A stretch of 64,000 nt of DNA from Marthasterias glacialis (taxonomy: Eukaryota > Echinodermata > Asteroidea > Forcipulatida > Asteriidae), in NCBI GenBank assembly GCA_911728455.2, contig OU452225.1:24090495-24154494 (forward strand), read 5' to 3'. Shown one piece after another: positions 10,385 through 21,380 of the stretch. Both the position numbers and the translations under genes were made by a program. Position 1 is the stretch's first letter. Every line of letters begins with the position of its first letter. The notes under the pieces are model-generated. The model made no database searches. It saw only the letters and a list, made by a program, of their open reading frames with translations, and had not been told where the DNA came from.

Positions 10385-12118
10385 ATGACTAAATGCATAT
10401 TCAACAAACGAGCCCATATCTCACAATCCCAACAAAAAGCAAATCGCTTTTCAAGTACCTGCTCAAATACCAAACATTTCATTAAGAAGAATATTCTTAC
10501 ACAAATAGAGGAACAAAGTAAACGATTCATCACCAATTTATCTAAAACCAACCTTTCCCCAATCGAGAAAGTGGTTTTAGGAAAAGGTCTTAGTTTTGTT
10601 CTAACTACCGCTAAACCCAACAGACCAAAACTTCTGAGTGATTTCAATATCTTCCAAAGAAGAATGAGAATTGCTTTCCTGATGCACAACAAACTTGTCA
10701 AAATGCAACCATTCAAACCACCATCAAAATGGCAACCAAATAAAACCCAATGTGAGACCCTTGGAACTATTTGGAAGCTACAAAATACCAATTTGCTCAT
10801 GTCAGACTGAGAAATCAGAAACCAAACATGACAAAACAAGAGCTATCAACTATAACAAAACTCAAAAACAACCCAGACATCGTAATTAAACCATACGACG
10901 AGGGTAGAGGCATTTGCAAAATGAACCATGACGACTACCTACAAGCAGGTTACCGCCATCTTGAAAATTTAACAATCCCACCAAATGTTTCGATGTACAC
11001 AAATGTCCGCCAAAATGAGGCGATAAACAGCGTATGCAATGCCCTCAACCATAACCTCCACTCATACCCTATCACAAAATTACCCTCCGACTACTTCTGC
11101 AAACTCTTGGAACTGATTCTGGGAAGAAACTGCTTCCATTTCGGTGACAATATTACCTACAAAAAATTGGATGTGCCATGGGCTCAACTAAGAGCCCCGG
11201 AAATTTGTGATATCACAATACACAATCTGGAAAAACAAACCCTTCAACAAGCTGATCATATTCTAACTTGGTGGCGCTATAGAGATGACATTCTCATCAT
11301 CTATAACAGTACCCTTGAAAATTTCAAGGATCTAATCAACACTATGAATCAAATGCACCCTACCCTCAAATTTACTTCTGAGGCATCTGATACTTCAATC
11401 AACAACCTTGTCCTAAACATTTTTAAAGGGAAAAGGTTCCGAGAAACTGGTGCCCTGGACACAAAAGTCTACACCAAACCCATGCAAACCTACCAATACC
11501 TACACAGAACATCATCACACCCCCACGTGTTCAAAGCATTCATGAACGGAGAAACCCTTCACTATGCCAGAAACACAAATAGTGAAGATTATTTCTTAAT
11601 CAAGGTTAATACTTTCTCAGAAGGACTTAAAGCTAGAGGTTACGGTCCATCAGAAATAAACAAAATCACTCAGAAAGTATCTTTCAATCTAACGATCAAA
11701 TCTGATTCATAAACGACAGAACAAAAAGGAAAACAAAACTCCGCTTGTCTTTACGATAACATACAATCCTTGTACCAATCATGGTGACTTGACCTGTGCA
11801 ATCAATCAAAACTGGCCACTAATACTACGCAACGAAACACTCCACAGGATTTTTCCAAATCCTCCATTTGTTGCTTTAAAAAAAGACTAGAATATTAGGC
11901 AAAGACTTATCAGAGCAAAACTTAATCAAGGTCCAATCAACTTGTCAACCCAACAGCTTTCCACCATCCCAACGACTCTGGTTTTAACAAAGGTCAAGAT
12001 GATGCAATGGAAATCCTACTTTCCTTACTGGAAGAACAAGTCACAAACAAACAAGGATCTCACTCAAAATAACCGTCAGCTAACGGACTATCAACATTTA
12101 CTTCGAACCGTCACCATC
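10385..12118 (+). pseudogene. PLE ORF2 (reverse transcriptase), unit B1
   Basis: The N-terminal PLE domain (FITNLSKTNLSPIEK, IFQRRMR, PSKW) runs from 10385 to about 10765. A frameshift there moves to the next frame at 10771, which continues to 11712 with WWRYRDDILIIY (motif C). An internal deletion of about 370 bp after YRHLE, with microhomology TTGAA, joins directly to MYTNVRQNE. It removes the LPK, GRP and ISGCSSPT regions and the motif-A Asp in the SIDV string. A further frame break precedes the last 130 codons. No GIY-YIG domain follows. The same deletion occurs in units at 24.9 and 34.4 kb. Confidence 0.85.
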
Positions 12119-12183
12119 TAACTCAACCCTACCGTCTAAAATCCAGACATGAGACATACGGACTCTTTTAGAAACAACCAACT

Positions 12184-12229
12184 GGAACTGATGAGTGCCC
12201 GTACTCAAGGCATGAAAACATGTTATTGC
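12184..12229 (+). ncRNA. Hammerhead ribozyme, B1
   Basis: Core CUGAUGA and GAAA are intact. Stem II is UGCC/GGCA with loop CGUACUCAA, and stem III is two or three base pairs around CAUG. Stem I has one mismatch (GGAA against UUGC). Predicted cleavage is after A12225 in UUA. It lies downstream of ORF2, as in PLE pLTRs. Confidence 0.85.
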
Positions 12230-12900
12230 TACTCATGGATCTGTATTAAAAAATATCCTCAGTCTCACTATCCCCAGTTGAAATCATTGACTCAATTTGT
12301 CATGCTAGTTCCTCTGGTCACTCTATATTCATACAAAAATAACCCTCATCAAAACAAAAAATCTATGAATACCCAGACATGGACCTCACCCATAAAACAT
12401 GTAAAAACATTTTTGCGGTTTTATGATCCTCAAGTCAACAGTTTTGGAGTGTCACTGAATTGGACAGCGCCTTCATTTATCAATTTCATTAAATCTAATG
12501 TTTTCACACATAAAATCATCATAATGTTCTTGAAATAATCTCCTCAGAATTTCAATTAAATTTTGTGGCTCCTATAAAGTATAACTGGCGCATTTAAATG
12601 GAATGATGGTTAAGGAAAAGTACATCATTACTTCTTGGGAGACTTGGTTAATTTCCATTGTGAAACTAAAGATTAAATGTGGTAGGGGAAAGTGGTTGTA
12701 CAAAAATGACAAGTCCTGAGAATAAATTCATTGTAGAAGTTTACAAATTTCTCTAAAGGTAAAACTTTGGAAATTCTAGAGAATTTTCGTTCACTATATC
12801 ACCACAAATGATTCCCCAAGAGGTGTGGCAAAGAGTGAGCACACGCCTGACCCCTTTTAATTATTACAGGAAAACAGCAACATTGCTGTGTTAGAAAGAA
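12230..12900 (+). repeat. PLE pLTR-B and inter-unit spacer
   Basis: Contains a GGAUCUG...AUCC hairpin just after the ribozyme, the conserved TTGGACAGCGCC motif, then TTAAATCTAATGTTTTCACA and a spacer beginning GTATAACTGGCGCATTTAAA (12580) that recurs at 18780, 36026 and 59707. There is no gene. The CCTATAAAGTATAACTGG here is the empty form of the site that holds the Crypton-type element at 16.4 kb. Confidence 0.7.
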
Positions 12901-13090
12901 AACTCTAATCTGATGTATACTCTAGTAGAAGGAGTACAAACACTTTTTTCCCATCAATTCCACATTTGGAAAAGAAAAAATAAACTTTTTCTACACCAAA
13001 CCAACACAGATTTGGCCTTGAATCCCAAAATAAACCTTTGCGACCTCCCACGCTTTTCTGTGTAAGCCTAAAACATCTCCAACGGAACAA

Positions 13091-13474
13091 TTGGATGCAC
13101 TGATTGCAAACAACACAGGAACTTTCCAACTGACCAATCACCACCCGCAGCACAATGCACGTCAACAAAACCAACCCCCTCCATACCTGAAGAACACAGT
13201 GAGGCCTCCCCACCCACACCGAGAGTTTGAATTCAGCTCTGCGTTCACCGCAGACTGGACCAGACTAAATAACAGGGCCTCTTTACTCTTCGCCAACAAG
13301 ACTGTAGCTGAGTACGACAGGGTAGCAATGGAAATCGATGGTATGCTGGAAGCAGCCAAGGCAACGGGTCAAGAACACCTTATACAACACTTCAATGGTG
13401 CGGAGCTTTTTGGATTCTTCATCCACCCTAGACCACCACCAAACCAGGGTACGAAGAGAAAAAGAGATAAGTGA
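13091..13474 (+). pseudogene. PLE ORF1, internally deleted copy 1
   Basis: A 127-aa frame fuses leader sequence (MDALIANN) directly to the C-terminal half of ORF1 (QPPPYLKNTVRPPHPHREFE ... KRKRDK). The normal start and N-terminal half are missing, and a second deletion removes the RTATH stretch (ELRTATHLFG becomes ELFG). Both lesions recur at 19.4 and 36.6 kb, so the three share a common damaged ancestor. The C-terminal KRKR is a likely nuclear-localisation or RNA-binding patch. Confidence 0.75.
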
Positions 13475-13506
13475 GAGCTCACTCACACAAATCAATCAGT
13501 CCTTTT

Positions 13507-13683
13507 CAGGAGTGAGCACAGGCCTGAACCCTTTTAGTTATACAGGAGACAGCAACATTGCTGTGTTACAAAGGAACATCTTTGTCATTTCTTTTAACTT
13601 TTGATAAATAAAAGAAAACCTTGATTGCTTAACTATAACTCTGCTGAGAAACAAAAGGCTATTGGCAGTGACTATCAACATAC
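13507..13683. repeat. Spacer block R, copy 2
   Basis: AGTGAGCACAGGCCTGAACC onwards is a copy of the sequence at about 8730-8907, leading into module B. It follows ORF1 by about 30 bp, so the normal ORF1-ORF2 order is broken here. Confidence 0.6.
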
Positions 13684-13956
13684 CTTGGTTGCATCATGGG
13701 TCCAACGTTGCTCCTGGTGTTCTGCTCATCAGGTCTGTAGTGACATCAAAGGTTCCGTACCACTGAGTGAGATCAATCTATGAGTTTTCTTTGGTGTCAT
13801 GAGGGTGTTCCTGTTAAATTTAACCACATCGGCTATGTTGTGCGAAGTAAGATTGACATCCACTACATAGGTGTCTCAAGTAGAGGATGACCAAGGAGTT
13901 TCAATGGGATGAAGCGTGAACATCTTGAGATCTTGTGTTGTCTCTGATAGTTTTAT
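13684..13956 (-). other. Exon-like module B, copy 2
   Basis: Same 273-bp length and the same acceptor (TTTACAACAG) and donor (AACCAAG|GTATGTT) as copy 1. It differs by a few substitutions. Confidence 0.45.
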
Positions 13957-14339
13957 CTGTTGTAAAGAGAAGGGCAGAAAAGGATTAACTACATGTAAGA
14001 CAGTATGTGTCTTTGGTTGTGCAAACCTCAGATTTGAGCAAAGTTTTGGACAGGGATGTTTCATCAGCCATCTCTGAACACACAAGTACAAAAAAAACCA
14101 ATAGGATTCATTTAAAATAATATTGAGGTTCAATGCCTGCCTGGCAGTGACTCTGGCAACAGTCTCAGTTTTCAGGGTTGAATTGAAATTTAAGCAATGT
14201 GATGCATCAAAATATCTTCTACTATTCTTTTAGTGATGCAATTTTTTTAATATTGATTCTGCTGTACAGAAGTAAGTACCGTAAATAAAAAGAACAATCA
14301 TAGCATTCTAACCAAATGATTCATTTGTATTCATCCATG

Positions 14340-15212
14340 ATCCATCAGAAATAAACACCACAAACCAAGTATCTTTCATTGAACGATCAAACCTGATTTA
14401 TGACTTTTGGCAGATAAACAAAAAACAGGAAATCAAGACACTTAAATAGTGCAGTCAAAAAACACTGATCAATAATCCAAAGCAACAACACAAACCGGGA
14501 AATTTCCCGTACCCTCACTTCGTTGCTTTCATTTGAAAAAAAAGACCAAAATATACGGGAAAAACTGGTCAGAGCAAAATTTAATCAGAGTCCAACTGAC
14601 TTTTCAACTCAACAGCTCTCCACCATTCATAATGGCTCTGTTTTCGAAGACCACGACAAAGCACTAGAAATTCTAATCTCCTTATGGGAGGAACAAATCG
14701 ACAACAAACAAGGCATCTATCACTCAGAATAACCGTCCCCAAAAGGACAACCATATACAACCTCGAACCGAAACAAACACAACCAACCCTCCACTGTCTA
14801 CACACTAGACATGAGACATACCGATTCTTGGTCAGAATCAACTATTTGCAACGGATGAGTGCCCGTACTCGAGGCATGAAAACATGTTATTGCTATTTGA
14901 GGATCTGACAAAATATCCTCAGTCTCACCTATCTCCTTGAAACTAAACACGTAATCTGTCATGCTAGTTCCACCGATCATCTTATATTCATCAATTAATC
15001 CCTGTCAAAATGACAACATTATGAATATAAAAATTGTAAAAATTCTTTTACATTTTTGTGATTTCAAGTCAACAGTTACGAAGTGTCACTAAATTGGACA
15101 GCACCATCACTTACCAATCAAAAAATCATATTTAATACCAATTGTGTTATTAACTTCAACCTATAAATTTTCCGAGAACATGCAAAAGGCATACCCATAA
15201 ATTTCTTTTAAA
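14340..15212 (+). pseudogene. PLE fragment C2 with pLTR
   Basis: 5'-truncated ORF2 C-terminus with indels (about 14350-14730), then ribozyme and pLTR to about 15212. There TTTCTTTTAAAC is joined abruptly to the GAAAAGGTTCCGAG part of another ORF2, deleting leader, ORF1 and most of ORF2. The left junction with block R is as in C1. Confidence 0.65.
14848..14893 (+). ncRNA. Hammerhead ribozyme, C2 (core mutated)
   Basis: GCAA/UUGC stem I, UGCC/GGCA stem II and GAAA are present, but the core reads CGGAUGA (U4 to G). Expected to be inactive or severely impaired. Confidence 0.7.
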
Positions 15213-15216
15213 CAAA

Positions 15217-15912
15217 AGAAAAGGTTCCGAGAAACTGGTGCCCTGGACACAAAAGTCTACACCAAACCCATGCAAACCTACCAATACCTACACAGAACAT
15301 CATCACACCCCCCACATGTGTTCAAAGCATTCATATACGGAGAAACCCTTCACTATGCCAGAAACACAAATAGTGAAGATGATTTCTTAATCAAGGTTAA
15401 TACTTTCTCAGAAGGACTAAAAGCAAGAGGCTACGCTCTATCAGAAATATACAAAATCACTCAGAAAGTATCTTTCAATCTAACGATCAAATCTGATTCA
15501 TAAACGACAGAACAAAAAGGAAAACAAAACTCCGCTTGTCTTTATGACAACATACAATCCTTGCATCAATCATGGAGACTTGACCTGTGCAATCAATCAA
15601 AACTGGCCACTAATACTACGCAAAGAAACACTCCACAGGATTTCTCCAAATCCTCCATTTGTTGCTTTCAAAAAGGACCAGAATATTAGGCAAAGACTTA
15701 TCAGAGCGAAACTTAATCAAGGTCCAATCGACTTGTCAACCCAACAGCTCTCCACCATCCCAACAACTCTGGTTTTAACGAAGGTCAAGATGAAGCACTC
15801 GAAATCCTACTTTCCTTATTGGAAGCACAAGTCACAAACAAACAAGGATCTCACTCAAAATAACCGTCAACTAACGGACTATCAACATTTACTTCGAACC
15901 GTCACCATCTAA
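15217..15912 (+). pseudogene. PLE ORF2 C-terminal fragment, unit B2
   Basis: Starts in the KGKRFRETGALDTKVYTK region and runs through YQYLHRTSSHPPHVFKAFIY to the PPFVAFKKDQNIRQRLI region. One frameshift falls near 15475, where SFKERSN became SFNLTIK; the same change occurs in unit B1. No endonuclease domain follows. Confidence 0.75.
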
Positions 15913-15974
15913 CTCAACCCTACCGTCTAAAATCCAGACATGAGACATACGGATTCTTTTAGAAACAACCAATT

Positions 15975-16020
15975 CCAACTGATGAGTGCCCGTACTCGAG
16001 ACATGAAAACATGTTATTGC
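15975..16020 (+). ncRNA. Hammerhead ribozyme, B2
   Basis: Core CUGAUGA and GAAA are intact, but stem I is CCAA against UUGC and stem II is UGCC against GACA, one mismatch each. Reduced activity is likely. Confidence 0.75.
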
Positions 16021-16385
16021 TACTCATGAATCTGTATTAAAAAATATCCTCAGTCTCACTATCCCCAGTTGAAATCATTGATTCGATTTGTCATGTTAGT
16101 TCCTCTGGTCACTCTATATTTATACAAAAATAACCCTCGTCAAAACGACAAAAAATCTATGAATATAATACCCGGACATGGACCTCACCCATAAAACATG
16201 TGAAAACATTTTTGCGGTTTTATGATCCCCAAGTCAACAGTTTTGGAGTGTCACTAAATTGGACAGCGCCTTCATTTATCAATTAATCAATTTCACTAAA
16301 TCTTATGTTTTCACACATAACATCTTGATAGTGTTCTTGAAATAATCTCCTCAGAATTTCAATTAAATTTTGTGGTTCCTGTATA
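16021..16385 (+). repeat. PLE pLTR-B, interrupted by the Crypton-type element
   Basis: Continues as the other pLTR-B copies through TTGTGGTTCCT, then stops at the insertion. The expected continuation (TAAAGTATAACTGG) resumes at 18776. Confidence 0.75.
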
Positions 16386-16387
16386 GG

Positions 16388-16449
16388 ATAATGCCCGAGG
16401 TGCGTGCCATTCGTACCCACGAATGGCGCGTACACCAAGGGCATTATAC
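16388..16449. repeat. Perfect-ended hairpin at the element's left edge
   Basis: ATAATGCCC and GGGCATTAT close a hairpin whose inner arms are GCCATTCGT and ACGAATGGC around a 4-bp spacer (ACCC). The same GCCATTCGTGC motif occurs in both terminal inverted repeats of the adjacent element, so the hairpin is probably part of it or its binding site. Confidence 0.65.
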
Positions 16450-16680
16450 GACTTAACCTCCACCCGTGACATCTTGCTATTGTTCCATATCGCTCCATTA
16501 TTTTGCACGAATGGCGTGATAATGTTCAATATAAAAGTTTACCTATTTGGTATGAATTACGTAACTATGTTCAGTGAATATGACTGGCACAAACCATGGT
16601 CTGTTTAAGACCGGGACTTAGGTTCATCACTCCCTACTGATCTTTGGTCGGTGGTAGATCACAGTAGGCATATTAGCACT

Positions 16681-18604
16681 ATGGATCGAACTCGAAGCGA
16701 CAGTGAAAGCGAAAGTGATTTCTGTATAACTCAAAATAAATTTAGTCAAGCTGTAGAAAGTGACGACTACAACACAGATGATGTGGTAGCAGACTTATTT
16801 GACTTAGAAACAAATCCTGTGGAGATAAAACAAGCATGGATGGCGGAACAAGTGACCTACCAACCGATAGTTTCTGATATTTCGGATGATGAGCTTTTGG
16901 CAACCTCAATTGCAATAAAGGAGGAAGAATTAGCCACTACAGCCATAACCTCTGGTGCTGTAGTCAAGTTTGGCAGGGTTATAGACACGGACCGTTTTGA
17001 GACACCAAAAGAAGACATGGAAATGGCCACAATGACAAGAAGAAGGTATCGTACAGATTGATATTTTATATTTTGTCTTTAGAAATCCCTTAAAATTTGT
17101 CGGAACTATCAAAATACATGCAGTTTAAAAAATAAAACAACACAAATTTTGCCTGAAAAATCTGTAATTTAAAAATATATTATAATACTTCACTCGATTC
17201 AGTCAGTGCATGCTAGAACTATCTTAATCTTGATTAACACAATCAATTGTGTACCGCCCTCTTTAATTATCTCTTCAAAACTACCTGATTATTGCTGTTA
17301 TTAAACTATCGCGGCAATAAACATGTTTGCTCCACGTATGACTGCTAAATCTTGAAGATTGGGACGATCCATTTGTATCCCCTTTATTATTGTTATCAAT
17401 TTCAAAGATGCCTATTTTGTGTTTTTTTTTCAGGCTGGCAGACAGTACTGAGAAGAAGGTCAAATGGGCTGTGGGATTGTATCGTCAATGGCAATGTCAG
17501 CGCAACCAGCGAGCAATGAACAAGCCATCATTGAATATCAGTCCAATCAATGTGCGACTGGAGAGTATGACCAAAGATGAACTCAATTACTCCATCTCCC
17601 GCTTCCTCTGTGAGGTTAAGAAGCAGAACCATGAGGACTATCCTGGAGAAACCTTGCATGAGCTTGTTATAAGCCTCCAACTGTATTTTGATATGCTCCG
17701 CATGTCATACAAATTCCTTCAAGATACAGACTTCCTGCAAATCAAAAACACCTTGGATGGTTTTATGAAAGATCGCGCCCGTGCTGGTCTTGGAATAAGG
17801 CGAAAGCAAGCGCAAGTCATCACACTGGATGAGGAGGAGTCGATGTGGAATAATGGCATTCTTGGCAGTTCCAACCCTACACAGCTACTTAATACTTTGA
17901 TATATCTCATTGGACTGAATTTTGCATTGTGTGGAGGCCAGGAGCACAGGAATTTGCGGCGCAACAATTCCCGATTAACTGTTCTGACTGACGACAACGG
18001 AGGCAAGTTTCTTCGGTACACTGAGGATGTGTCGAAAGCGAACCAAGGAGGGTTAAAACATCGCAAAGTCAAGCCAAAGGTAGTGGATGTCTATGAGAAT
18101 AAGCACAACCCATCCAGCTGTATTGTCAGACTGTACGAGAAGTACATCCAGCACAGTCCCCCTCATAACGCAGACGCGTTCTATCTTCGCCCACTGGCCA
18201 AACCTAATGGGGAAGTTTGGTACGCAAATCAGCAACTGGGTTGCCATAAGCTAGCGAAAGTTGTTGCAGATATGTGTAAGGAAGCCGGATTATCGGGACA
18301 TCGCACCAATCACTCACTCCGCGTGAGTGCAGCAACTCGAATGTTTGAAAATGAAGTTGATGAGCAGTTAATTTGTGAAGTCACGGGCCACAGGTCAAGT
18401 GCAGTCAGAAGTTACAAACGTACCAGTGACAACCTAAAACGCAAGGCAAACTCTGTCGTACAGGGTCTATCAGTAGAAGAAACAGACCGAAAAAGGGCTA
18501 ACACCTCCTCTACCGCATGCATCCCAACTGCAGCTACAACCAGCACAAAGGTGGTTACAGACCAACAGAGAAATATAACACTGACACTGAATTTGAATCT
18601 CTAG
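16681..18604 (+). CDS. Crypton-type tyrosine recombinase (DUF3504-like), two exons
   Basis: Exon 1 is 16681-17045 and exon 2 is 17434-18604. The 388-bp intron has GTATCG at its start and TTTTTTTTTCAG at its end. Splicing keeps the frame (AG|G gives Arg) and yields a 511-aa protein with no stop. The first 120 residues are acidic and serine-rich. The catalytic region is C-terminal: HSLR (His415, Arg418), GHRS (His441) and the candidate nucleophile in SYKR (Tyr449). The motif LCGGQEHRNLR around residue 288 corresponds to the first catalytic box; I recall Arg where this protein has Cys288. Known relatives are Crypton recombinases and domesticated DUF3504 proteins. The ATG at 16681 is the first in frame with the acidic region. 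Confidence 0.8.
17046..17433 (+). other. Intron of the recombinase gene
   Basis: Donor AGAAG|GTATCG, acceptor preceded by a T-rich tract ending CAG. It contains stops in all frames. The joined frame is the one used by both exons, which supports the intron. Confidence 0.75.
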
Positions 18605-18700
18605 GACCCACTACGTGCATCATATTGCGTGATTGTAATCTTCGTAAACTTTCAATTTAAATTAATATTTCTTAATTGCCCCGCTTGCACAGTGGGTGAA
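18605..18700 (+). other. 3' untranslated part of the recombinase element
   Basis: Short AT-rich stretch between the stop codon and the right terminal repeat. No clear AATAAA is seen. Confidence 0.4.
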
Positions 18701-18775
18701 ATGTTCTCATCGCGCCATTCGTGCAAAATAATGGAGCGATGGGACAATAGCATGACGTCACGGGTGGAGGTTAAA

Positions 18776-19345
18776 TAAAGTATAACTGGCGCATTTAAAA
18801 GGAATGGTGGTTAAGGGAAAGAACATCATTGCTTCGTTGGAGACTTAATTTCCATTTTGAAACTAAAGATTAAATGTGGTAGGTGAAAAAGTCCATTTGA
18901 TATTTTGTCAAGATAGTCAACATATGGCTGTTTGCAAGAGTGGTATGGCAGACAAAACGAGTGGTTTTTCATATTTAGAGAGTGGTTGTACAAAAATGAC
19001 AAGTCCTGAAAAAAAAATTCATTGTAGAAGTTTACAAATTTCTCTAAAGGTAAAACTTTGGAAGTTCTAGAAAATTTTGGTTCACTATATCACCACAAAT
19101 GAATCCCCAAGAGGTTTGGCAAAGAGTGAGCACAGGCCTGACCCCTTTTAGTTATTACAGGAGACAGCAACATTGCTGTGTTAGAAAGGTAGAAGGAGTA
19201 CAAACACTTTTTTCCCATCAATTCCACATTTGGAAAGGAAAAAATACACTTTTTCGACACCAAACTAACACAGATTTGGCCTTGAATCCCAAAACAAACC
19301 TCTGGGACCTCCCTCGCTTTTCTGTGTAAGCCTAAAAACCTCCAT
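18776..19345 (+). repeat. Inter-unit spacer and PLE leader, copy 2
   Basis: GTATAACTGGCGCATTTAAA (18780) and AGAGTGAGCACAGGCCTG (19125) repeat the spacer seen at 12580-12900. The PLE leader follows from about 19190 (TTCCACATTTGGAAAGG). Confidence 0.6.
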
Positions 19346-19740
19346 CGGAACAATTGGACGCACTGATCACAAACAACACAGGAACTTTCCAACTGACCAA
19401 TCACCACCCGCAGCACAACGCACGTCAACAAAACCAACCACCTGCCATGCCTGAAGAACACAGTGAGGCCTCCCCACCCACACCGAGAGTTTGAATTCAG
19501 CTCTGCGTTCACCACAGACTGGACCAGACTAAACAACAAGGCCTCTTTACTCTTCTCCAACATGAGTGTATCTGAGTACAACAGGGTAGCAATGGAAATC
19601 GACAGTAAGCTGGAAGCAGCCAAGCCAGCAAGTTGAGAACACCTTGTACAAAACTTCAACGGTGCGGAGCTTTTTGGATTCTTCATCCAACCTAGACCAC
19701 CACCAAACCAGGGTACGAAGAGAAAAAGAGATAAGTGAGA
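19346..19740 (+). pseudogene. PLE ORF1, internally deleted copy 2
   Basis: Same leader-to-ORF1 fusion and same ELFG deletion as at 13091, with additional frame damage and a stop at about 19634 (AGTTGA). Ends in the KRKRDK codons. Confidence 0.7.
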
Positions 19741-19776
19741 GCTCACTCACACAAACCAACCAGTCCTTTTCAGAAT

Positions 19777-19947
19777 TGAGCACAGGCCTGAACCCTTTTA
19801 GTTATACAGGAGACAGCAACATTGCTGTGTTAGAAAGGAACATCTTTATCATTGCTTTAAATTTTTGATAAATAAAAGAAAACCTTGATTGCTTAACTAT
19901 AACTCTGCTAATAAATAAAAGGCTATTGGCAGTGACTATCAACATAC
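19777..19947. repeat. Spacer block R, copy 3
   Basis: Begins TTGAGCACAGGCCTGAACCC about 35 bp after ORF1, as at 13507, and leads into module B. Confidence 0.6.
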
Positions 19948-20224
19948 CTTGGTTGCATCATGGGTCCAACATTGCTCCTGGTGTTCTGCTCATCAGGTCT
20001 GTAGTGACATCAAAGGTTCTGTACCACTGAGTGAGATCAATCTATGAGTTTTCTTCGGTGTCATGAGGGTGTTCTTGTTAAATTTAACCATATCGGCTAT
20101 GTTGTGTGAAGTCAGATTGACATCAGCTACATCTTGAGGTGTCTCAAGTAGAGGAAGACCAAGAAGTTTCAATGGGATGAAGGGTGAACATCTTGAGATC
20201 TTGTGTAGTCTCTTATGGTTTTAT
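19948..20224 (-). other. Exon-like module B, copy 3
   Basis: Same donor and acceptor as the other copies. It is 277 bp because of a small insertion (CATCTTGAGG variant near 20130). Confidence 0.45.
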
Positions 20225-20609
20225 CTGTTGTAAAGAGAAGGGCAGAAAAGGAATAACTACATGTAAGACAGTATGTGTCTTTGGTTGTGCAAACCTCAGA
20301 TTTGTGCAAAGTTTTGGACAGGGATGTTTCATCAGCCATCTCTGAACACACAAGTACAAAAAAAAACCAATAGGATTCATTTAAAATAATGCTGAGGTTC
20401 AATGCCTGCCTGGCAGTGACTCTGGCAACAGTCTCAGTTTTCAGGGTTGAATTGAAATTTAAGCAATGTGATGCATCAAAATATCCTTCTACTATTCTTT
20501 CAGTGATGCAATTTTTTTAATATTGATTCTGCTGTACAGAAGTGAGTAACGTAAAAAAAAAGAACAATCATAGCATTCTAACCAAATGATTCATTTGTAT
20601 TCATCCATC

Positions 20610-21345
20610 ATCCATCAGAAATAAACAACACCACAAACCAAGTATCTTTCATTGAACGTTCAAACCTGATTCATAACTTTTGGCAGATAAACAAAAAACA
20701 GGAAATCAAGACTCCCTATGTTTTCACGACAACATGCAACCTTTGTATAAACCATTTCGACTTAAATCGTGCAGTCAAAAGACACTGGTCAATGATCCAA
20801 AGCAACAACACACCCTGGGAAAATTTCCCGTACCCTCACTTCGTTGCTTTCATTAGAAAAAAAAAGACCAAAATATACGGAAAAAAACTGGTCAGAGCAA
20901 AATTTAATCAGAGTCCAACCGACTTATCAACTCAACAGCTCTCCATCATTCATAATGGTTTTCGAAGACCACGACGAAGCTGCACTAGAAATTCTAATCT
21001 CTTTATTGGAGGAACAAGTCGACAACAAACAAGGCATCTACCACTCAGAATAACCGTCCCCAAAAGGGCAAACATTTACAATCTCGTACCAAAACAAACA
21101 CAACCAACCCTCCACTGTCTACACACAAGACATCAGACATACCGATTCTTGGTCAGAATCAACTATTTGCAACTGATGAGTGCCCGTACTCGAGGCATGA
21201 AAACATGTTATTGATATTTGAGGATCTGACAAAATATCCTCAGTCTCACCTATCTCATTGAAACTAAAGACACAATCTGTCATGCTAGTTCCACCGGTCA
21301 TCTTATATTCATCTACAATTAACCCCTGTCAAAATGACAATACTA
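20610..21345 (+). pseudogene. PLE fragment C3
   Basis: 5'-truncated ORF2 C-terminus with broken frame, ribozyme, then only about 130 bp of pLTR before it joins the region just upstream of ORF1 near 21345. Most of the leader is deleted. Confidence 0.65.
21169..21214 (+). ncRNA. Hammerhead ribozyme, C3
   Basis: Core CUGAUGA, GAAA, stem II UGCC/GGCA and stem III are all intact. Stem I has one mismatch (GCAA against UUGA). Potentially active. Confidence 0.8.
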
Positions 21346-21380
21346 TGAATAAACACATTTACTACGAGTCATTAGACATC

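Larger units (their letters stand above)
16453..18774 (+). mobile_element. Tyrosine-recombinase element with 75-bp terminal inverted repeats
   Basis: The left terminus 16453-16527 starts TTAACCTCCACCCGTGAC and the right terminus about 18700-18774 ends GTCACGGGTGGAGGTTAA. They are inverted copies at roughly 85 percent identity. The element contains one spliced gene. The flanks (TTCCTGTA on the left, TAAAGTATAACTGG on the right) match uninterrupted copies at 12571 and elsewhere, which proves insertion into a pLTR. Both termini carry TTAA, but the host site does not, so the target duplication is unclear (possibly TA, with the hairpin included). Confidence 0.75.

Noticed and set aside
10369..10839. 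Minus-strand frames opposite PLE ORF2 N-termini (also 24340, 33792, 39934, 51961, 62893)
   Set aside because: They mirror the conserved ORF2 coding strand and recur only because ORF2 recurs. The + strand product has clear PLE motifs.
20169..20402. MADETSLSKTL... minus-strand peptide as a thymosin-like gene
   Set aside because: Only the first few residues look suggestive. The actin-binding motif is absent and the frame stops soon after, so it is listed only as a possible small exon.
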